DNA from: Clavaria fumosa
Taxonomy: Eukaryota; Basidiomycota; Agaricomycetes; Agaricales; Clavariaceae
DNA: 64,000 nucleotides
NCBI GenBank assembly: GCA_951802425.1
Contig: OX637796.1
Span: forward strand, 1,240,001 to 1,304,000
Direction: 5' to 3'
Shown here: positions 32,112-48,168 of the stretch, in pieces
Numbering within the stretch: position 1 is the stretch's first letter
Layout of the letters: every line of letters starts with the position of its first letter
The notes under the pieces: model-generated
Database searches by the model: none
Told to the model about the DNA's origin: nothing
Seen by the model: only the letters and a program-made list of their open reading frames with translations
Made by a program: the position numbers and the translations under genes

Positions 32112-33168
32112 TTACGCATACTGAAGTGATGTTAGTGAATGCCATGCAGTGGTTTCATGGATAACGCTCACCCTAGTAAATGTCCCCATCGTTGTGAACG
32201 TCTCCTTTCGTTTAGGTCCGTCCGCTTTCCCGTAGACACTCTTGAGCACATCGCTCATGCGTTCTTTCCTCTTCGCTTCTTCCGCAGCCAAACTCTGTAC
32301 TACGGCGCGGCTAGCGGCGACCACGGTCGGATTCATATGTGGCGTAGCGTCTTTATTCACATTTTGCTTTTTGGAAGAGCCAGACGCGTCTGTCACGTTC
32401 TTCCGCTTTTTCGACGTCTTGGCTGCAGAGAGGCGGCGTTCGTCCATCTTGATGCGCATATCAGCCTCTTCTTCCTCTGAAGGATTCAGGATAAGAACAT
32501 CGGTAGCTTTGTGATACTTGGTAGAGCACTGGGGACAGAGTTCAAAGGAGGGGTTTGATTGAGGGTTTTCGTTAGAGCCTGGAGGAGTCTCAGACGGAGG
32601 CGGAGTAGAGGATGAGATGGTCTTGTAGCCAGCTTGAGAGAAGACACATCCACATGTTAAGATGTACAAGAATGGATGGGCGCCGTTCATCTCCTTCAGA
32701 GTAAAAGGGCAAACGAACTGCACAAGATTCCCAGCGTCTTTTTCGGTCGCAGCATTATTAATCCTGGGTGATGCTTGTGAAAGCTTCAATGTTTTGACGT
32801 CCTGAGGAGCAGATTAACTTGGCTGTTATTACGCTGCGACGGATCTGAACCTACTTTTAAGGAGCGGATGTGACCGCAGATCTCCTCACCGTCCCCATAC
32901 GCCGCTTTGTCAAGCAAATACTCAATTATAGCGTCCTTATTATACAATTTTCCAAGGCCACAAGATACCACAGGTTCCTGGAGCTTGCGCTGCGAGACAA
33001 TCCTTGTAAGCGCACTGAAAGCGGGAGAATAGAGAGAAAACAAACCTTGGACAATGCACAAAAGAACCATTTAGCACGAATCTGATTGGCCTTGTCTGCC
33101 TGTTCAGCCTTGGGCTTGTTGCGAACAAGATCTCGTCGGTCTGGGATGCTACCGCCGTCGTTTCCCAT
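32112..33168 (-). CDS. RTF2: Replication termination factor 2 (Rtf2)
   Basis: Start ATG 33168-33166 gives 'MGNDGGSIPDRRDLVRNKPK', the invariant N-terminus of the family. It continues 'KWFFCALSK', spliced to 'RKLQEPVVSCGLGKLYNKDA' and 'YGDGEEICGHIRSLK', then 'DVKTLKLS'. The middle holds the RING-like/U-box fold 'CPFTLKEM...FLYILTCGCVFSQ...CPQCSTKY'. A lysine-rich linker follows, and the last exon restores the typical ending FTRYA (stop 32114-32112) after an intron starting 'gtgagc'. Rtf2 acts in the nucleus at stalled replication forks; in S. pombe it stabilises the barrier at RTS1 and is also linked to splicing. It is divergent with dhc1, with 409 bp between their starts. Confidence 0.93.
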
Positions 33169-33577
33169 GTCGTTAGTGGAGGAGAAGCCTGAGTATGTCA
33201 GCTCTTGTCCATTCAGGCGGAGATTATAAAAACCAGACTCCGCTCTCCGAGAGGCTGCTGCTTACCAAAATTGCGAGGAGGGGACGCGACAGCCAAACGC
33301 AAAGTCCACAAGACGTCGAGGCGCTCGCGGCGGGTTTTGTCGTAAACATCCATTGCAGAGCTGTAGCTCCAAATGTACGTTGGTCGAATTGTGGTTGCAC
33401 CATCCTCGCTCAAGTCAACACGAAAAGTAGCAGTCCTCAAGCGGTCCACTCGACGGAGTCGGACGGACAGACATACAGTGTCATACACGCTTTGACGCCG
33501 TCTAGAGTTGTCCGAGGTTACCCACGCAGTAGAGCCCACACACAATTGATTCAACGTCTGCGTCTACGCGCTACGCG
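33169..33577. promoter_or_regulatory. Divergent promoter region RTF2/dhc1
   Basis: 409 bp between two start codons facing away from each other. It must contain both promoters; no clear TATA was identified. Confidence 0.45.
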
Positions 33578-36500
33578 ATGGCCGCACCTGAGATTCCGAC
33601 GCCATTGCTGACCGCCAATGGAACGACGCACCACGACAGTCCAGTTAGTCCCGAGTCCTCCCCCTCCTCTTCCTTCGACTCCTCGGTATTCCGAACATTC
33701 TTGCTATCTTTACTTCCACCGGTGATCGGCGCGTCCCCAGAGGAAATAGAACTCATATTTGACAGCGAATTCCACGATCGCGTCAGTCGCTTCGCGACTG
33801 AAGGCGGTGGGGCATTGTACATAGTCAAGATCAGGGAGGAAGGGGACGGTGCGTCTGCTGATTCTCCCGCAACATATGCATTTTCACAGCCAGCTAGATG
33901 ACGCTTCTCCAATATACCGCTATCGACTTACGGATCATTTGACTTATTCTTCCTCGCATGTAACCACTCTGGCCTTGATCAAACGCGGCCATACATTGGA
34001 TCCCATCACCCCTCTCGCGACGCAACTTCACTTCCTCAACTTGTTTGGTGGCGATGAAACGCCATACGAGAGCTTACACGCTGTGGTCAGTTGTGGTGTG
34101 AAACCATGGTTTGATGCATTTGTCGGCACTCGAGGAGGAGCCAAGGATCACGACAGCAAAATGGGTTAGTTACCCTAATTCTCCTGCCAACTAAGGATTG
34201 TACTAAACCATTGTTCACCATAGGTATACCGATGACCAAGAAGAAATTCGCCGAACTCGAGTTGTCGTTATTACATCTGCAGCAAAACGTTGAGATACCC
34301 GAAACACACCTCATAATACATCCTGTGATTCAACGCGCCGTTGAACAAGTAAGTATATGAATATCTGCAACTTTTCTCTTTCATTCTCACGCGATTTAAG
34401 GCTCAGGCAACTGGCAGCCGACCAAGCATTGCGCACATCCCGTCGAAGCTTCTGAACGACAGCTCGTTCCTCAACACCCTTCATGGTCACGTCAATTCAT
34501 GGATCAAAGCAATACAAGGCGTCACAAAATTATCGCGCGACGTTTCATCTGGCACCGCGTCGCAAGAGATCAATTTCTGGCTGAGTCTTGAACGAGCCTT
34601 AGAGGGGATTGAGGCACAACTGCGGAGTGATGAGGTCAATATGGTTATGGATTGTCTTAGGAATGCGAAACGGTTCCACGCCACGGTTAGCTTCATCGCA
34701 GACACCGGGTTGAAGGATGCTACAGACGTAGGTGAGTCCGACGGACGCACGGTGGATGTGAACTTTGACTCAGGGCACTACACTCAGTCCACAAATATAA
34801 TCAGCTCATGAAGGATTTTCCCCTCAACGAACTTCTCTCTGCTACCGACCTCGACAAGATAGGCGAATCACTGACTCTCATTTTTGGACACCTCAATCGC
34901 AAGCTCAAGTTGTCTCCTTACCCCATACGGCGCGCGCTCCCCCTTGTCGAAGCCATTTCGCGTGACTTCAACGACCAGCTATTGCGTGTCCTCACTTCGC
35001 ACCGACTGCCCTACACACCATACGAGACTTTTGATCGCCTCCTGTCGCAGACAATGACCATCTTTCGGATGTGGGATGACCTGATCAAAGAATTCACTAA
35101 CGTAGCGCGGGAGGTGACGCGGAAGCGCTCCGAGAGGTTCATTCCAATCAAGGTTGTGCCAGCACATGCCAAGCTGCAGGAGCGGGCGAGGTATCTGAAG
35201 GATTGGAGGAAGCAGCACGAACAGCTGGCAGTGATGACTGGTCCAACGAAAGGGCTCGGCAGCGTTGGAAAGGAGGCTGTCGGCGGGATGGATATGGAGG
35301 AAGAAGTGAAGGAAGCGTACGAAATTATAAAACGGATAGACGTTTTGGATGTTTCTGTCGGTGAGTCTTGGTCGTTGCGGGTGCGCGGAGGGCTTTACTA
35401 AACTAGAACAGAGGGAACAGAGATTTGGGTGGCGGCCGAGAATGCGTACAACGAGCGGGTCGCCAGAGTAGAGAATCAGATCATTGCACGATTGCGCGAC
35501 AGACTCGGGACGGCGAGGAACGCGAACGAGATGTTCAGAGTGTTCTCAAAGTTCAATGCATTGTTTGTGCGGCCAAAGGTGAGCTCTATCACATTTGATG
35601 AATTCTTCATACATATCGCTATCTAGATCCGTGGCGCAATACAAGAGTACCAGACGCAGCTCATTGACTCTGTGAAGGAGGACCTCAAACACCTGCATGA
35701 TAAGGTCAGTCACCGCTCGCGATACAGAAGTGGATATCCCGGCTCACTTCCCGGCTCAGTTCAAGACGCAATACCGATTCTCTGAGGCTTACCATATGTC
35801 GCAAATGCGGGACCTCCCACCGATTGCAGGGGCCATAATCTGGGCTCGGCAGATCGAGCGCCAGCTGCTGACATATATGAAACGTGTTGAGGACGTTCTC
35901 GGGAAGGGCTGGGAGCTGTACGCCGAAGGGCAGAAGCTGCAGTCAGAGAGCGGGGCGTTCCGGAAGAAGCTGGACACGCGCGCGATGTACGAGGCGTGGC
36001 TGCAGGACCTTGGCCGACGGGACATGAGCGTCAGCGGGCGGCTATTCGAGATTGTGCGCCTGCGCGGGGGCGGGTTCCAGCTCGCGGTGAACTTTGACCC
36101 ACAGATCATCACGCTGTTCAAGGAGGTGCGAAATTTGCTGTGGCTGAACTACCAGGTGCCGCACGCTATCACGAATATGGCCAAGGACGCAAAGAGGGTG
36201 TATTCGCACGCCGTGAGCCTGATGGAGACGGTTCGCACTTATGGGCAGACGCTCGATCTGGTGGAACATAACAAGGGCATCGAGTGGCTTGTCGCGGAGT
36301 ATCGGAACGATGCGCAACGGATGATAGGTCGAGGTGACTTTTTTATCCCGAGGTAGATGGGGCGCCCTGCTGAGGAGCGTTCGTGCAGGTATGGATATCC
36401 GCTGGGATTACTTTGAGGCAGCCCGATACGTGTCCAGCGCAGATGGTCGAGACAGTCGACATGTGCAGTTTGTGCGGGAGTTTGCGAGCGTCGTTTCTAT

Positions 36501-37822
36501 CCTCCAGGTCTCTTCCGTGCCCTTCTGTTTGTATACGGGACGCTCACTCGTCGTTTGCGCAGGACAAAACGAACAACGTCATCGATCTGTACAAAGAGAT
36601 CTCTCGTGCTGTGGAAGATCTCTCGACTTGTTCTTACACAAAGGAAGCGTTCTCCGAACTGTTGAACAAGGTCCAAGCCGCGGTCAGCATCTGAGTGCTA
36701 TCTCTCTCTTGCACCACCGTTATAGCTGATGTTTATGTCCCATTCTCGCCTCTCTTAGATCGACCGACTCAACTTGGAAGGTTACGCGAACCTGGAGCAT
36801 TGGGTGTCTGAGCTTGACAAGCGCATTGAGAACATATTGCTCCTACGACTGTCGCACATCATTCAGGTCTGGTGCACTGAGTTTGACCGGACGGATGACC
36901 AAGACTTACGGCGAGATGGGCTTCCCATGCGGGACCTTACGGGCAAGCGGAGAGGAGACAAGCGCAGCAAAGACGAAAAGGTAAACCCATTCAAGTTGTT
37001 AAGGGGGTTTCTAGTATTTCTCACCCGAAGATCTCAGTTTCTGGAAGGTAACATGACGGTGAAGCCGATCGTTCACGAGATTCGGATACAGAATCAAGTC
37101 ATTTTTTTGGACCCGCCGATAGAGTACGCCCGGTTGACATGGATACGTCAGCTGCACGAGTGGTTAGGTGAGTGGCCTAGCATATCGTGTGCGGTGCCTT
37201 TGCAGCTCAAACGGCGCGATACAGGTGTCGTATGCCGGCTACGTCGCATACAGAGCTCGCGGTACGAAATTGGTCTGCAGATGCAAGGCTCTGTCGTCGC
37301 TGAGACAACGTATACCTCGCTGGTGAGGTCCCCCAAATCTTTGTTTGGCTGGCTAACTGGCGAATGTTCGTGCAGTTAACGCGATACGAAAATAACACAT
37401 TAGAGCGGCCATTTGCGCTAATTGAGACCAAAGTGCTGCAAGTGAAGGACTACGTGGCCAAGTGGTTGCAGTTCCAGTCACTCTGGGATTTGGAGGCGGA
37501 ATATGTGTTCAACAACCGACTCGGGGACTCGCTCGGGCACTGGCAGCAGCTGTTGACGGAGATCAAGAAGGCGCGGACTACGTTTGACACGACGGACACG
37601 CAGAAGAGCTTTGGAGTGTGCGTGATTGACTATGAGCAGGTTCAAGCACGAGTGAACGCCAAGTACGACGCGTGGCAGAGAGAAATACTGAGTCGGTTCG
37701 GAGTGAAATTGGGGAACGCGATGAAGGAGATGCACGCGGGTATTCTCAAGGCGAGGAATGAGCTGGAGCACCACTCCATCGAGGGGCTGGTGGGCAGCGG
37801 AGGGACATTGAGGAGGTTCTAA
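33578..37822 (+). CDS. dhc1: Cytoplasmic dynein heavy chain, N-terminal tail half (split dynein)
   Basis: Encodes only the dimerisation/tail (DHC_N1) part of cytoplasmic dynein 1, about 1,180 residues in about 13 exons. Conserved tail segments appear in order: '[14 protein letters not shown]', '[20 protein letters not shown]', '[20 protein letters not shown]', '[14 protein letters not shown]', '[20 protein letters not shown]', '[20 protein letters not shown]', 'LHEWLG' joined to '[18 protein letters not shown]', and '[12 protein letters not shown]'. It then diverges for about 11 residues and stops at 37820-37822, just before the linker and all AAA modules. In Agaricomycetes such as Schizophyllum commune, dynein heavy chain is known to be encoded by two genes, dhc1 (dimerisation) and dhc2 (motor). 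This gene fits dhc1, so it is not treated as truncated. The motor half is not in the window. Confidence 0.9.
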
Positions 37823-38297
37823 CCCACAGATCTGGATGATACGATACCCGTTGCAAAGCACGTTGTTACGATTACGACCACAATCAATCACACAATCCAT
37901 GAAATTCAAATGCAGTGCAGTTTATTCAATTGAAACTACCGACTTCATACCGTAGAGTTTTCTCCTCTTCCTTCTGACGCGGTAGTTGTCACGTCTTCAC
38001 AAGGAAAGAAACAAACCCCAAAGTAAAAAAGGTTTTCCAAAAATTGCTGTAAGCCGAAGCCATACAGACGGGTTCGGATGTGTAATTTGCAATCAGCAAA
38101 AGACTGTGCCTCGGTGTTGACCTCACTGGCGACAGTACATGCCCGAGCACAAGAGATGGGGAAAACCGGAACATGGCGTGGGTCAGCTGTAATATATAGT
38201 CACGAGATGGGCACGGACCTTTTTCTACTTTGTTTGGTTGTCGCGCTATCTGAGAGTGCAAACAAAAACGGGGCGTCGGCCCGGATCACGTCTCATC

Positions 38298-41200
38298 ATG
38301 TCCATGTACCCGCCACCCGTGCAGACCGTGCTCACTCTTCCCGTCACCTCTAACGCCTTCACTGCCTTGCCTCCCTCTGACTTATACCCGTCTGATACCG
38401 GCTCACCCCCGCACAAAACTCCCCGCCTAGACCTCAATACAGACACAGGAACCAGGAAACGCACCTCGAACACGTCTCCCGTTCACATCCAGGTCATCGG
38501 AGACCATGGTTCGTTGTCTCCGCATGACGACCTAAGGGATCGCTCATGGTATACAAGGCTTTGCTGGACTGAGAGCAAAATCGGAAGCTGAGCACGCGCG
38601 GCTCACCAATCATCTCAGACAATGTATCAGGATGGTCCTGAGCAGGGACCCATCCACGACCGGGATCCCCCATATGACTTACGAATCCATATACTTGGCC
38701 TGTCGCACAATCGTGTGCGTCGCTCATGGCGGTGAGGCGCTTTACAACATCCTTCAGCTCGAAGTGGACAAGTCCGTCTCCGAGCTCGCGGGGGAGCTCA
38801 TGCGAATAGACCCCGAAGAGAGGCAGCCTATGCTCGCGTACGTCAAGACCTTCGTCGACGCGTGTCAGTGGTTTGAGACTCAGGTGGTCAGTCGCCTTTG
38901 CTCTTTACGTTTTTCCTTGACGCGTCGATCGGCTGAACCACCAGTTCAGGCGTTGCTGCGATCCCTGTTGACGTACTTGGACCAAATTTTCGTCTTGAAG
39001 TTGAACCCAAGTCTCCTCACTATACGGTGTGCCTTCTTTGTTCCCCGCCCATCTTGTCATTGCCAATGCAAGCCGCTCATGTGCATCACCAGCGATCGCT
39101 GCTTCAACAGCTTCACCCGTATCTTTTTGAATCCGCAAATAACAACCCGTGTAATATCAAATATACGGGATTGGGTTACGTATGAACGAAATTCGAGGCA
39201 AGTTCTCCCAACCATCCTCCTACCAACAAACGCGCGACGACACATCATACAGATCGGAGAACAAAAACCGCATAGTTATCTCATCGTTCATCTCGCACTT
39301 GATGACACATGGCCACTACCCACTATTCGAAGATACGTACCTTGAGGACATCAGGGTTTTTTACAAGACCGAATCAGATGCCCTTGCTCTACAAGACGAA
39401 TCCAGCGGAACAGAATTCTTCAAGAAGGCTTCTGTCCGTGTCGAGGAAGAGATCAAAAGAGCCAAGGAACTTCTACCCCAAGGCAGCTGGGACGTTGTGA
39501 GAAAGGAAACGCAATGGGCTTTGTATGGCGATCGCCTAGAGTGGCTGGCCAAAACAAGTGCGGTCTTGTTTCATTATTATGTTCTTTGTATTGCCTTGTT
39601 GATCGCGTGGAGCAGCCCTCCCGGTCTTGATTGAGAAGAAGGATATCTATCAACTGACCCAGATGTTCAATATATTCTCCCACGTGGACCGAGTGAGAAT
39701 CCTCTGTGCCGCGTTTAAAGCCCATCTAGAAGTACGTCTCTGCCCTCCAATCGTCCCGGCCCCTAATTTGGCCACTCCCCGACGCAGCTTTCAGTCCGGG
39801 AGATAGTGACCAACACCGCGCGGGACGACGACATGATCGACCGCCTGCTCGAGCACAAATCCTTCATCGACACAGTCGTGCAGCAGGCGTTCTCAACGAG
39901 GCCCGGGACGCCGGCAGCAGCGGACTCGACACTGAATTTTGGGTATGCACGGTCGGACGGATTCGCGGCAGGCTTTGCGGCGCGGCCGAACAAACCCGCT
40001 GAGCTGCTGGCAAAGCGGCTGGACCGCGAGATGCGCAAGGGTCAGCGAGCACAAACAGACGCACAGTTTGCGCAAGCGCTGGATGACGTGCTCGCACTGT
40101 ACAGCTCCACCAAGGATAAGGACGTGTTTAGGGCGTTCTACACCAAGGCACTTGCGAAGCGGCTTCTGCTTGAGAAGAGCGCGAGCAATGATTTTGAGAA
40201 AGCGATGCTGAAGAAGCTGAAAGAACGTACGCTAAGGCCACTTTCGTCATTTCCCGCACGAGACCTAAAGCGATATCGCCTTCTCACAGAGTTTGACCCG
40301 GAATTTGCCACGTGCAACCAGATGTTCACCGATCTTGCGCTCTCGAAGGACAAGATGAACGAATACCACGAGAAAGCGAGCGACAGCGCATCTGCCCAGA
40401 AACTTAATGTCATGGTGCTGCAACGTAGCGTCTGGCCATTCGCCGTGCGCGAAAAGAAAGTTGACTTACCCCTTGCTGTACGTGTCTAGAAACGAGATAC
40501 ACCAGTACCTGACGTCGTTGCACATGCGGAAAATAGTTGCAGGACGAGCTGACACGGTACGAGCGGTTCTACAAGACAAAACATAAGAACCACATGTTGT
40601 ATTGGGACCACGCGCTAGGCACTGCGACATTGAAGGCACGGTTTGATGGGGTCGAGAAGGAGCTCACCGTGAGCCTGTACCAGGCGATCGTGCTTTTGTT
40701 ATTTAACGACGCGGACGAGCTGATGTACGCGGACATTTTGGAGCAGACGCGCATGGCTGTGGCGAGAGTTAACCGTGGTGATAGTAGGAGCACTGGTGAT
40801 GGAGACTGGGTGCCGGACGAGCAAGAGCTCAAGCGGACATTGCAGAGTCTTGCATGTGGCAAGAAAAGGGTTCTAAAGAAGGACCCAGCCGGACGGGAGA
40901 TAGACGTGAAAGACGTTTTTAGGTTTAACGCTGATTTTACGGACCTGCGGCATCAAGTGCACATCAACTCTATACAGGCGAAGGAGACTGTGAGCATCCT
41001 CCATTTTTACTTTCACTATTGTTGGATTCTGATTTGATTGGAAACAGGCCGAAGAGACCAACCGGACACAAACGTCGGTTGAAGAGGACCGACGGCATTT
41101 CTTGGACGCAGCGATCGTGCGCGTCATGAAGGCACGCAAGGAGCTGTCGAATGAGGAGCTCAAGGCGGCGACGATTGAGGCAGTCAAGAACCACTTTGTG

Positions 41201-41302
41201 CCAGATGTGAAGGCGATCAAGCAGCGCATTGAGATGATGGTGGAACAAGAGTATTTAAGGCGAGACGAAGATGATCTAAATTTGTTTATCTATGTCGCTT
41301 GA
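38298..41302 (+). CDS. CUL4: Cullin, probably cullin-4
   Basis: Scaffold of a cullin-RING ubiquitin ligase. The N-terminus 'MSMYPPPVQTVLTLPVTSNA' is unconserved. The cullin repeats begin with 'YESIYLACRTIVCVAHGGEA' and 'WVTYERNSR', then 'IEKKDIYQLTQMFNIFSHVD', 'DKDVFRAFYTKALAKRLLLE' (cullin homology) and 'LSKDKMNEYHEKA'. The winged-helix end contains the neddylation motif 'AIVRVMKARKELS' and the ending 'YLRRDEDDLNLFIYVA'. The similarity to CUL4 rather than CUL1/CUL3 rests on the 'SCRTIVCVA' block and the C-terminal residues. About nine introns; the one at 39198-39252 has a GC donor (AG|gcaagt), the only placement found that keeps the conserved frame. CUL4 with DDB1 acts in the nucleus in DNA repair, replication licensing and heterochromatin. 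Confidence 0.9.
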
Positions 41303-42408
41303 ACATCCTCGAGCATGTAATGTAATGTAATGCCTGTACTCGAGAAGTGACAACTTTGCCAGCTGCTAGATAAGGTGTCTAATAAGCGAACATCTAATCT
41401 CGCCTTTGGCAGGTATGTAGCTCTGCTTATCGACGAGACGATGTGTGAGAACTGCCCAATACCGAAGTCGACACTTCCTGTCACGAAAATATCGATAAAT
41501 AAGCTGTCAGTCGTTGCGCCACATGTCCAGCTACCAGTTAGTTGACCAGTCACCGGGTCACCCGTCACCCAGAACAGAGCATTCTTTCGACAGGCCTTGG
41601 CGAACCAGGGGTTAACCGAATGGTTAGAAGGGCGTAGTCTTGCAGTTGGTGTTTGAGCCAGGCCGAGGAGCGCTTCATGGGTTGTATGTTTCGACTGCAC
41701 AGCGATGGCAATACTTCTGACAAGACTCACCCTCCATCCTACTTCCCTGTCTCGCTGATATGCCCCGGAGTCAACACTCGGATATCTTTCTACCTGCATT
41801 TTTCTGCCGTACGACTTTTTATTGCCCTTCACCTGTCTTCGTTCTTAAACCCTGTTCTCCAGTTATTGCGATACTCGCAGTTCTCCTTGCCTTGGGTATC
41901 CTTTATGCAGACACCATCAAGCGTATATGTAAGGAAAGATGCACACGACGGTCAGCGACAATTATTCACTCTCAGACTTCATTCTCGTTGAATCGGACAT
42001 CAAAGTGCTAGAAAGACGCAAACAATCCAATGTTTTGAAGCTCGAGTTTAGCCGTTAAGCGCTGGGCACTAAGCGTTAAGCCCTTGACTGTGCCCTGGAT
42101 CTCTGCCAGATTAATCACTCTGTCAGATTCCGGTCGTCACTGGCAACAGGTGAAATTTCGGCCAGTTACCCAGGTGGTCAGCGCTGGTCAGCTGCGACAA
42201 GTAGATAGATTTATTTCTGTGTCAATTATCTCGCATCTCGCATATGATATCCCATCATCCTTTCCTCACTATTGTAGCAGCGCGATATTGAAATGAATAC
42301 TATGTAGTAGCCATGGTCACGTGGCCGTAAAAACTCGGCTCACTCGACTACGACGAGCATTACAATTGGTGCAGGTATACTTTTACTCAGCGACAGACCC
42401 GCTGCTAG
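41303..42408. other. Intergenic between cullin and PEX1
   Basis: No conserved gene. A plus-strand frame at 41760-42011 has a hydrophobic stretch ('PVIAILAVLLALGILYADTI') that could be a membrane span of a small protein, but there is no other support. Confidence 0.35.
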
Positions 42409-46891
<4,483 letters not shown>

Positions 46892-48039
46892 CCAGTTGAC
46901 ACCTGGCCGCGTCGCTCACGAGGCTGGTTGTCTGTCTCATGTCGCAAATGTGGTGCTACCACAGGATTGTTAGCGTCCGGCACGAAACACATTGCTAAAG
47001 CCCGTGTCTTACGACTCGGAGAAAATAACTCTGCAGAACGGCGTTTCCTTCATCCCTTTCGCGCACTCGAAACATGCAATACAGTATGGTCATGACTCCA
47101 GCACAGGGTAATGCACAGGGTAATGACAGTCAGCACAGCATTCGGCCTCCGATCGTGATCGATGTAACGCGTGATCGGTGATCGATCAGTGCCATTGCCA
47201 TGTTTCAACGGTATTCAGGTTTCATTGCAACGGACACACCAACGGACACACCCCTGACTGGATGTGCAGTGTCAATCATCTGATACAAGACGGCGTTTCA
47301 AGCACATGGTAGCTGGTGCACGTGACCCAGTAACAATTTGCAATTCTGACATGAACGACCTATAAAACTCGCAGCCTGAAAGAAGTTGACTTTAGCTTTG
47401 AGAGCAGCTGGCTCAGCCAGCCGGCGCAAAGCGTATACCCATCGCTGAGAATGAGCGGTTCGTCCTGTCACGGCTTGTCTGTCCTTCACTTTCTTACGCT
47501 CTCTATAGCCTCCTTCGCTCCCGTGTTCCCATCTATGCCGTCCGAGTAGGGAACTTTTTGCCCTCAAACAGATCCATACTTGTGGAGGCGGCTGAGATGC
47601 GCCGCGAGCTGGTGAATTTCTTTTACCATGGCGTTCAGATGGAAAACCGCTCATTCCCTGGCATTCAGATTGTCAATCGAGCTGTAATTTCCAAGCGATT
47701 TGGCCAATACCTCGGCAATGCCGATGGTTCCGTACCAGGCGTACTGGCTGGTTCATTTTCCCCCATCTGTATCTTCGCAAGGCTGCGCCTCCTATGTTCT
47801 TTGTAATTCAATTCTGCGCTTTTGTTAGACTGGTTCTCTAATGACATGCCATATTGTATCTATTTTTGCTTGTTCTATACTTCTTCTATTTCAGGAGGAG
47901 ACTGTTTGCGCTCCTAATCAGGAGCTGTTTGTTGTAGCCCTTTATCCTGTCCATGACACCTGGGTTCCACAACTGACCTCTGGCTTTCCCTCGAAACTTC
48001 AGCCATTGCGACACATGGAATGTCCCCTAAGACGGAATC
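46892..48039. other. Intergenic, no gene seen
   Basis: About 1.1 kb between the converging PEX1 and MSH4 genes. Short frames only; nothing recognised. Confidence 0.45.
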
Positions 48040-48168
48040 CACAAAGTTTAGCGAAAAGAGTCCACAAAGTTTAGCGAAAAGAGTCCACAAAGTTTAGCAA
48101 AAAGAGTCCACAAAGTTTAGCGAAAAGAGTCCACAAAGTTTGGCGAAAAGAGTCTACAGAGTTTGGCC
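48040..48168. repeat. 23-bp minisatellite overlapping the MSH4 stop codon
   Basis: About 5.6 copies of 'cacaaagtttagcgaaaagagtc' starting at 48040, 48063, 48086, 48109 and 48132. The last, degenerate copy (from 48155) runs into the MSH4 coding end. On the minus strand the MSH4 stop (48156-48154) falls inside a unit. Confidence 0.88.

Noticed and set aside
33578..37822. Dynein gene as a truncated pseudogene
   Set aside because: About 13 in-frame introns and full conservation up to the end, and a tail-only gene is the known Agaricomycete arrangement.
41760..42011. Small plus-strand membrane protein gene
   Set aside because: One hydrophobic stretch only; no conservation recognised and no neighbouring exon.
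48040..48168. CRISPR-like or regulatory array of 23-bp units
   Set aside because: Head-to-tail units with no spacers; an ordinary minisatellite.
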